In this document: positions 9,242 through 11,488 of the stretch, one piece after another
How the letters are laid out: each line of letters starts with the position of its first letter
Numbering within the stretch: position 1 is the first letter of the stretch
Assembly (NCBI GenBank): GCA_036568625.1
Contig: DATCSF010000149.1
Span: 1 to 11,488 of the forward strand
Source: 66-474 sp036568625
GTDB lineage: Bacteria; Pseudomonadota; Gammaproteobacteria; Xanthomonadales; Rhodanobacteraceae
Direction: 5' to 3'
DNA length: 11,488 nt
The notes under the pieces: generated by a model
Database searches by the model: none
What the model saw: only the letters and a program-made list of their open reading frames with translations
What the model was told of the DNA's origin: nothing
Translations under genes and position numbers: made by a program

Positions 9242-9273
9242 CGGATGCAAAATCGTCCCTGATTTTGCGTCCG
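9242..9273 (+). terminator. First hairpin after groEL
   Basis: CGGATGCAAAATC (9242-9254) pairs with GATTTTGCGTCCG (9261-9273): 13 bp with one G-T wobble and a 6-base loop, 6 bases past the groEL stop. A second imperfect GC-rich hairpin follows at 9277-9300. Neither has a T-tract. They may protect the 3' end or act with the next hairpin as a termination zone. Confidence 0.5.
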
Positions 9274-9329
9274 GATACGGCGCGCGTCCTGCGCCGCCGT
9301 CAGAAATAGCAACAGAGTCTGGAGCATCG

Positions 9330-9363
9330 CAGCCAAGCCCCGCGATATTGCGGGGCTTGGCTG
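9330..9363 (+). terminator. Strong hairpin terminator of groESL
   Basis: A perfect 14-bp stem: CAGCCAAGCCCCGC (9330-9343), loop GATATT, and its complement (9350-9363). The tail is TTCACT, so the U-tract is poor, but the stem is the strongest in the window and is the likely end of the groESL transcript. It works equally well on the other strand. Confidence 0.65.
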
Positions 9364-9542
9364 TTCACTCTGCGAAACACGCCGATCGCACGCTTGCGCG
9401 CTGCGCAGATGTTTCAAGATCGGACACCCATGCAGGTATTCGCGGATCGCCGCGCAACCGCGCGGTGAGGACACGGCTCTTCCGTGCGTCGCAAGTTGCA
9501 CCAGCGGGTGAGGATTCGTCCCGCGTTGTTGCAAGCCAGAGC
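9364..9542 (+). other. Gene-free stretch between two terminators, possible small RNA
   Basis: This 179-bp stretch lies between the groESL terminator and a textbook Rho-independent terminator on the same strand. No annotated gene uses the second terminator. An open frame crosses the region but also runs through the terminator and resembles nothing I know. Either groESL read-through is caught twice, or a short untranslated RNA ends at 9566. I found no convincing promoter in it, and no tRNA or known RNA family. Confidence 0.25.
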
Positions 9543-9566
9543 CCCGCGAGTAATCGCGGGTTTTTT
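9543..9566 (+). terminator. Rho-independent terminator
   Basis: CCCGCGA, loop GTAA, TCGCGGG, then six T residues (9561-9566). This is a textbook plus-strand terminator, 307 bp past the groEL stop. It separates the chaperonin operon from the PEP-CTERM gene. Confidence 0.85.
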
Positions 9567-9739
9567 GCGTGCCCTGCAGTGCAATTCCAGCGCAAGCTCC
9601 TGGGCGAACGGGGGGCGGATGCGGACGGCAACGCCCAAGCAGGCCATCACGTGAGAGGCGGCGAGGCGCTGCGTCTTGGGTCGCCCGTGCCGCTCGATCG
9701 GATCCCCTGATTCGTGTCGGAAAAACTTACGTTTTCGGC

Positions 9740-9773
9740 CAAAGGGACTGATCGGATTGTCTCCAACCCTTTG
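9740..9773. promoter_or_regulatory. Inverted repeat upstream of the sigma-54 promoter
   Basis: CAAAGGG (9740-9746) and CCCTTTG (9767-9773) form a 7-bp inverted repeat with a 20-bp spacer, ending about 20 bases before the sigma-54 -24 element. An A/T-rich imperfect palindrome (AAAAC-TTAC-GTTTT, 9722-9735) lies just upstream. Sigma-54 promoters need an upstream-bound activator, so these are candidate activator sites, though closer than usual. The stretch 9567-9739 otherwise shows nothing I can name. Confidence 0.3.
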
Positions 9774-9793
9774 AAAAACAGATCAATCGTGAC

Positions 9794-9810
9794 TTGGCAC
9801 GAGGGATGCT
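9794..9810 (+). promoter_or_regulatory. Sigma-54 (RpoN) promoter of the PEP-CTERM gene
   Basis: TTGGCACGAGGGATGCT fits the sigma-54 consensus YTGGCACGRNNNTTGCW at every defined position but one (A for the first T of TTGC). The essential GG (9796-9797) and GC (9808-9809) are exactly 10 bases apart. Transcription would start near 9821. Sigma-54 control of PEP-CTERM genes, with the PrsK/PrsR two-component pair, is known from other proteobacteria with exosortase systems, which makes the match more believable. Confidence 0.8.
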
Positions 9811-9819
9811 TTTCGAAAG

Positions 9820-9999
9820 TGCCTTTGAAGAGGCAAGCACCCAGCGGCTCACGAGCGCATCGATGCGCAATGGTTCGGGAAAGGGAACCCGGTGGCCGAG
9901 AGCGTGTGCATGGGGATACGCCACTTGTTTTTTCGCTTCCGTGATCCCCATGGGCAGCGTTCCTGGGCTGTCAACCCGGAACCCCAGAGGAGATTCTCC
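9820..9999 (+). other. Long structured leader of the PEP-CTERM gene
   Basis: From the predicted start near 9821 to the ATG is about 180 nt. In order it holds a 5-bp hairpin (TGCCT / AGGCA, 9820-9835); a perfect 14-bp palindrome GCGCATCGATGCGC (9855-9868); a long stem with arms 9909-9920 and 9940-9952 (12 pairs, one bulge) and a 19-base loop containing six T; and a stem GTTCC-GGG / CCC-GGAAC (9959-9982) just before the ribosome site AGAGGAG (9986-9992). CTGGG (9963-9967) can instead pair with CCCAG (9983-9987), which overlaps that ribosome site. This allows two alternative folds. I match it to no known riboswitch class. Confidence 0.5.
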
Positions 10000-10806
10000 A
10001 TGAAAGCTTCAACGATTGCCGCCGCCGTTGCCGGTGTCTTGGTCATTGCCGTTGCAGGCGTTGCTTCGGCGACGCAAACCACCAGCAGTCTTCAGGTTTA
10101 TGACGGCGTCCAGGGTGACATGATTTCCGGCAACGGTATTCCCGTCGACAACTTCACCCAGGACAGCTACGCCGACAGCACCAGCGGCAACACCATTTAC
10201 GTCTCGCTCAAGGCCCGCGACCGCGACACCGGCGAGGCAAACAGTCAAACCGGCAATGTCTACTACATCGATCCGGGTTATTCGTCGACGAATACTTCGA
10301 AACCGAATCTTGAATACGATTATCAATTCGATCCGGGCAACGACGGCACGACGGATTATTACTTGCAAATGAAGGTGGATTTCGATCCCTCGGCGGGCAC
10401 CGATTTTGCGACTATCGGGGGGAATATCGACAGTTTCTGGGCTACGACCGACGGTTTCTTCCCCAACGGCACCGATGGCACAGGTCATGTCGGGACCAAC
10501 GCATGGAACACCAGCGCGGTTCCCTACGTCATCAGCAACTCGGGCAATCTTGGCTTTTCGTTCTGGAGTACAGCTTTCGGCAAAAGCTACGACCCCAACC
10601 AATCGGGTGACTACGAAATACAGTTCAACGTGTTCGACCCGACCGACACGGCGTTCCTCGCCAGCTCGACCATCCACGCCATCGTCGGCAGTCCTCTCAC
10701 GGTATCGGTCCCTGAGCCCGGTGAAATCGAACTGATGGGCCTCGGCCTGCTGCTGATCGGCGGTCTGACGTGGCGCTCGCGCAGAAAGCAGGAGCATCTG
10801 GCCTGA
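10000..10806 (+). CDS. PEP-CTERM sorting-domain protein, otherwise unknown
   Basis: An exported protein of 268 residues made for the exosortase/EpsH system, which cleaves PEP-CTERM tails at the inner membrane; substrates are often tied to extracellular polysaccharide and floc or biofilm formation. The signal peptide covers about 1-24 (cut after VASA). The mature part is rich in Asn, Gly, Ser, Thr and Asp, has no cysteine, and has repeated acidic turns (FDPGNDGTTDY, DFDPSAGTDF, YDPNQSGDYE, FDPTDTAF) that suggest a beta-rich, perhaps calcium-binding, fold. The tail has all three sorting parts: VPEP (237-240), a hydrophobic helix (about 246-257) and a basic cluster WRSRRK. The ATG at 10000 has AGAGGAG 7 bases upstream. 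It appears less GC-biased than its neighbours. No exosortase gene is in the window. The body matches no family I can name. Confidence 0.9.
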   Translation: MKASTIAAAVAGVLVIAVAGVASATQTTSSLQVYDGVQGDMISGNGIPVDNFTQDSYADSTSGNTIYVSLKARDRDTGEANSQTGNVYYIDPGYSSTNTSKPNLEYDYQFDPGNDGTTDYYLQMKVDFDPSAGTDFATIGGNIDSFWATTDGFFPNGTDGTGHVGTNAWNTSAVPYVISNSGNLGFSFWSTAFGKSYDPNQSGDYEIQFNVFDPTDTAFLASSTIHAIVGSPLTVSVPEPGEIELMGLGLLLIGGLTWRSRRKQEHLA

Positions 10807-10832
10807 TCCTCGGAACTTCAACCCGACTCGTT

Positions 10833-10861
10833 CGAAGCCCCCAATCGGGGGCTTCGTTTTT
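10833..10861 (+). terminator. Rho-independent terminator of the PEP-CTERM gene
   Basis: CGAAGCCCCC (10833-10842), loop AATC, GGGGGCTTCG (10847-10856) and five T (10857-10861): a perfect 10-bp stem, 26 bases past the stop. With the terminator at 9543-9566 it shows that the PEP-CTERM gene is a single-gene transcription unit. Confidence 0.93.
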
Positions 10862-10947
10862 CCGGTGGGCGTGCACGCCGCGACGCTAAAGTGTCAAAGC
10901 GGGGAGCGATTGCGGGGCTGTGCATCGCGCGCCGCTATCCTCGCGCG

Positions 10948-11175
10948 ATGATCGCGACCCTGAAAACCTTCGCAGGCGTAGTGCTCACGCCGGTGCACCT
11001 GAAACGCACGCTGATGATCGCGTTCGTGGTCGGCAGTTGGCTGAACCTGTTCAACCACGGCGACGAACTCCTGCACGGCGTGATCAACGCGCACCTCGCG
11101 GCCAAGCTGGCGCTGAATTACCTGACGCCTTTCGTGGTGTCCAACATCGGCCTGCTGGCGCACCGCCGCTCATGA
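10948..11175 (+). CDS. NrtS-like small membrane protein (putative nitrate/nitrite transporter)
   Basis: A 75-residue protein with two predicted membrane helices (about 21-36 and 53-70) around a short polar loop. The segment LKRTLMIAFVVGSWLNLFNHGDELL, with its N-x-x-N-H-G-D core (33-39), and the second part LALNYLTPFVVSNIGLL match my memory of the NrtS family (usual core N-x-x-N-Q-G-D). NrtS proteins are very small and are reported as nitrate/nitrite transporters in cyanobacteria; their role in proteobacteria is little known. No nitrate genes are nearby. The frame opens with a GTG at 10891, but ATG 10948 fits the family. Neither has a ribosome site. A -10-like TATCCT (10936-10941) lies 6 bases before the ATG, so the mRNA may be leaderless. 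Confidence 0.72.
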   Translation: MIATLKTFAGVVLTPVHLKRTLMIAFVVGSWLNLFNHGDELLHGVINAHLAAKLALNYLTPFVVSNIGLLAHRRS

Positions 11176-11276
11176 GGCTTCCCGCATCGCTAGGAATGCC
11201 GCCGGCCTGGGGCGCCGCGTAGGTCGGGGCGATTGCAGTCTGCACGCGGACATTCGTTGCCGGATGCCGCAAAAAA

Positions 11277-11305
11277 ATCCCCTCTCCCGTGACGAGAGAG
11301 GGGAT
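11277..11305 (-). terminator. Rho-independent terminator for the minus-strand gene at the right edge
   Basis: ATCCCCTCTC (11277-11286) and GAGAGGGGAT (11296-11305) form a perfect 10-bp stem with a 9-base loop. On the minus strand a run of seven T follows (complement of A at 11271-11277), so it is oriented for the gene entering from the right. On the plus strand it could also stop the NrtS-like transcript, with a poor T-tract. Confidence 0.85.
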
Positions 11306-11396
11306 CTTGCATCGCATGGGTCAAAGCCACACCGACGCATGCCCTTCCCTGGAAGGCGGCTGTCTGGTCCCGTTCCATCTTCCCTGATGGTCATGC

Positions 11397-11420
11397 GCGA
11401 CGCGTCTTGCGAGGCGTCGC
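11397..11420. repeat. Short hairpin near the right edge
   Basis: GCGACGC (11397-11403) and GCGTCGC (11414-11420), perfect 7-bp stem with a 10-base loop. It lies in the 3' untranslated part of the minus-strand gene, between its stop and its terminator. The remainder of 11176-11432 shows no gene I can support. Confidence 0.4.
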
Positions 11421-11432
11421 CATGAGGTCGGG

Positions 11433-11488
11433 TCAGTGCCGGTGGTCCTTGTCGTTGGTGCTGCCGTGACGGTTGTGGCTGCTGGATT
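11433..11488 (-). CDS. C-terminal end of an unknown protein (partial)
   Basis: Minus-strand reading from the right edge gives SSSHNRHGSTNDKDHRH and then TGA at 11433-11435. The stretch is polar and His/Asp-rich, typical of a disordered tail. The main support is the strong minus-strand terminator 128 bp downstream, which needs a gene to serve. Only 17 residues are visible, so no identity can be given; one other minus-strand frame also stays open here. Confidence 0.4.
   Translation of the reverse strand, partial: SSSHNRHGSTNDKDHRH

Noticed and set aside
9348..9710. Plus-strand open frame of 120 codons behind groEL
   Set aside because: It begins inside one terminator stem, runs through a textbook terminator with six T, has no ribosome site and resembles no protein family.
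9881..9894. AAGGGAACCCGGTG resembles a conserved box of cobalamin riboswitches
   Set aside because: The remaining cobalamin core (the following CCGG partner, the CTGACGC-like segment and the ACTGT element) is missing, and the gene downstream is not B12-related.

Overview
The window reads as chromosomal DNA of a GC-rich gammaproteobacterium, most likely of the Xanthomonadales (Lysobacterales) and perhaps Rhodanobacteraceae. This rests on the protein sequences and on a gene order (aroQ-accB-accC-prmA, dsbD followed by a TlpA-like thioredoxin, cutA divergent from groES-groEL) that I remember from that group. No search was run, so the taxon is an inference.

Left half, all on the minus strand (1-6796): the 5' part of prmA; the acetyl-CoA carboxylase genes accC and accB with a 1-base stop/start overlap; aroQ 29 bp upstream of accB; a TlpA-type membrane-anchored thioredoxin whose start overlaps the dsbD stop by 4 bases; dsbD; a secreted protein of unknown function; and cutA. 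Fatty-acid precursor synthesis and the shikimate pathway sit beside a periplasmic thiol-reduction module (DsbD with its likely partner TlpA). The unknown secreted protein lies between cutA and dsbD, which are adjacent in E. coli, and carries just two cysteines.

Middle (6797-9363): a divergent promoter region. Towards the right a sigma-70-like promoter and a CIRCE (HrcA) operator drive groES-groEL. Towards the left the cutA start region has been duplicated as a 36/37-bp direct repeat, leaving a six-codon upstream ORF. groEL is followed by three hairpins.

Right part (9364-11488): a gene-poor stretch ending in a textbook terminator, then a strong sigma-54 promoter (GG-N10-GC) about 200 bp upstream of a PEP-CTERM surface/exported protein, with a hairpin-rich leader of about 180 nt between them. 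A textbook terminator follows, then a small two-helix NrtS-like protein, and finally the last codons of a minus-strand gene with its own terminator. The sigma-54 / structured leader / PEP-CTERM unit is the most notable part of the window. It implies that exosortase and a sigma-54 activator are encoded elsewhere in the genome.
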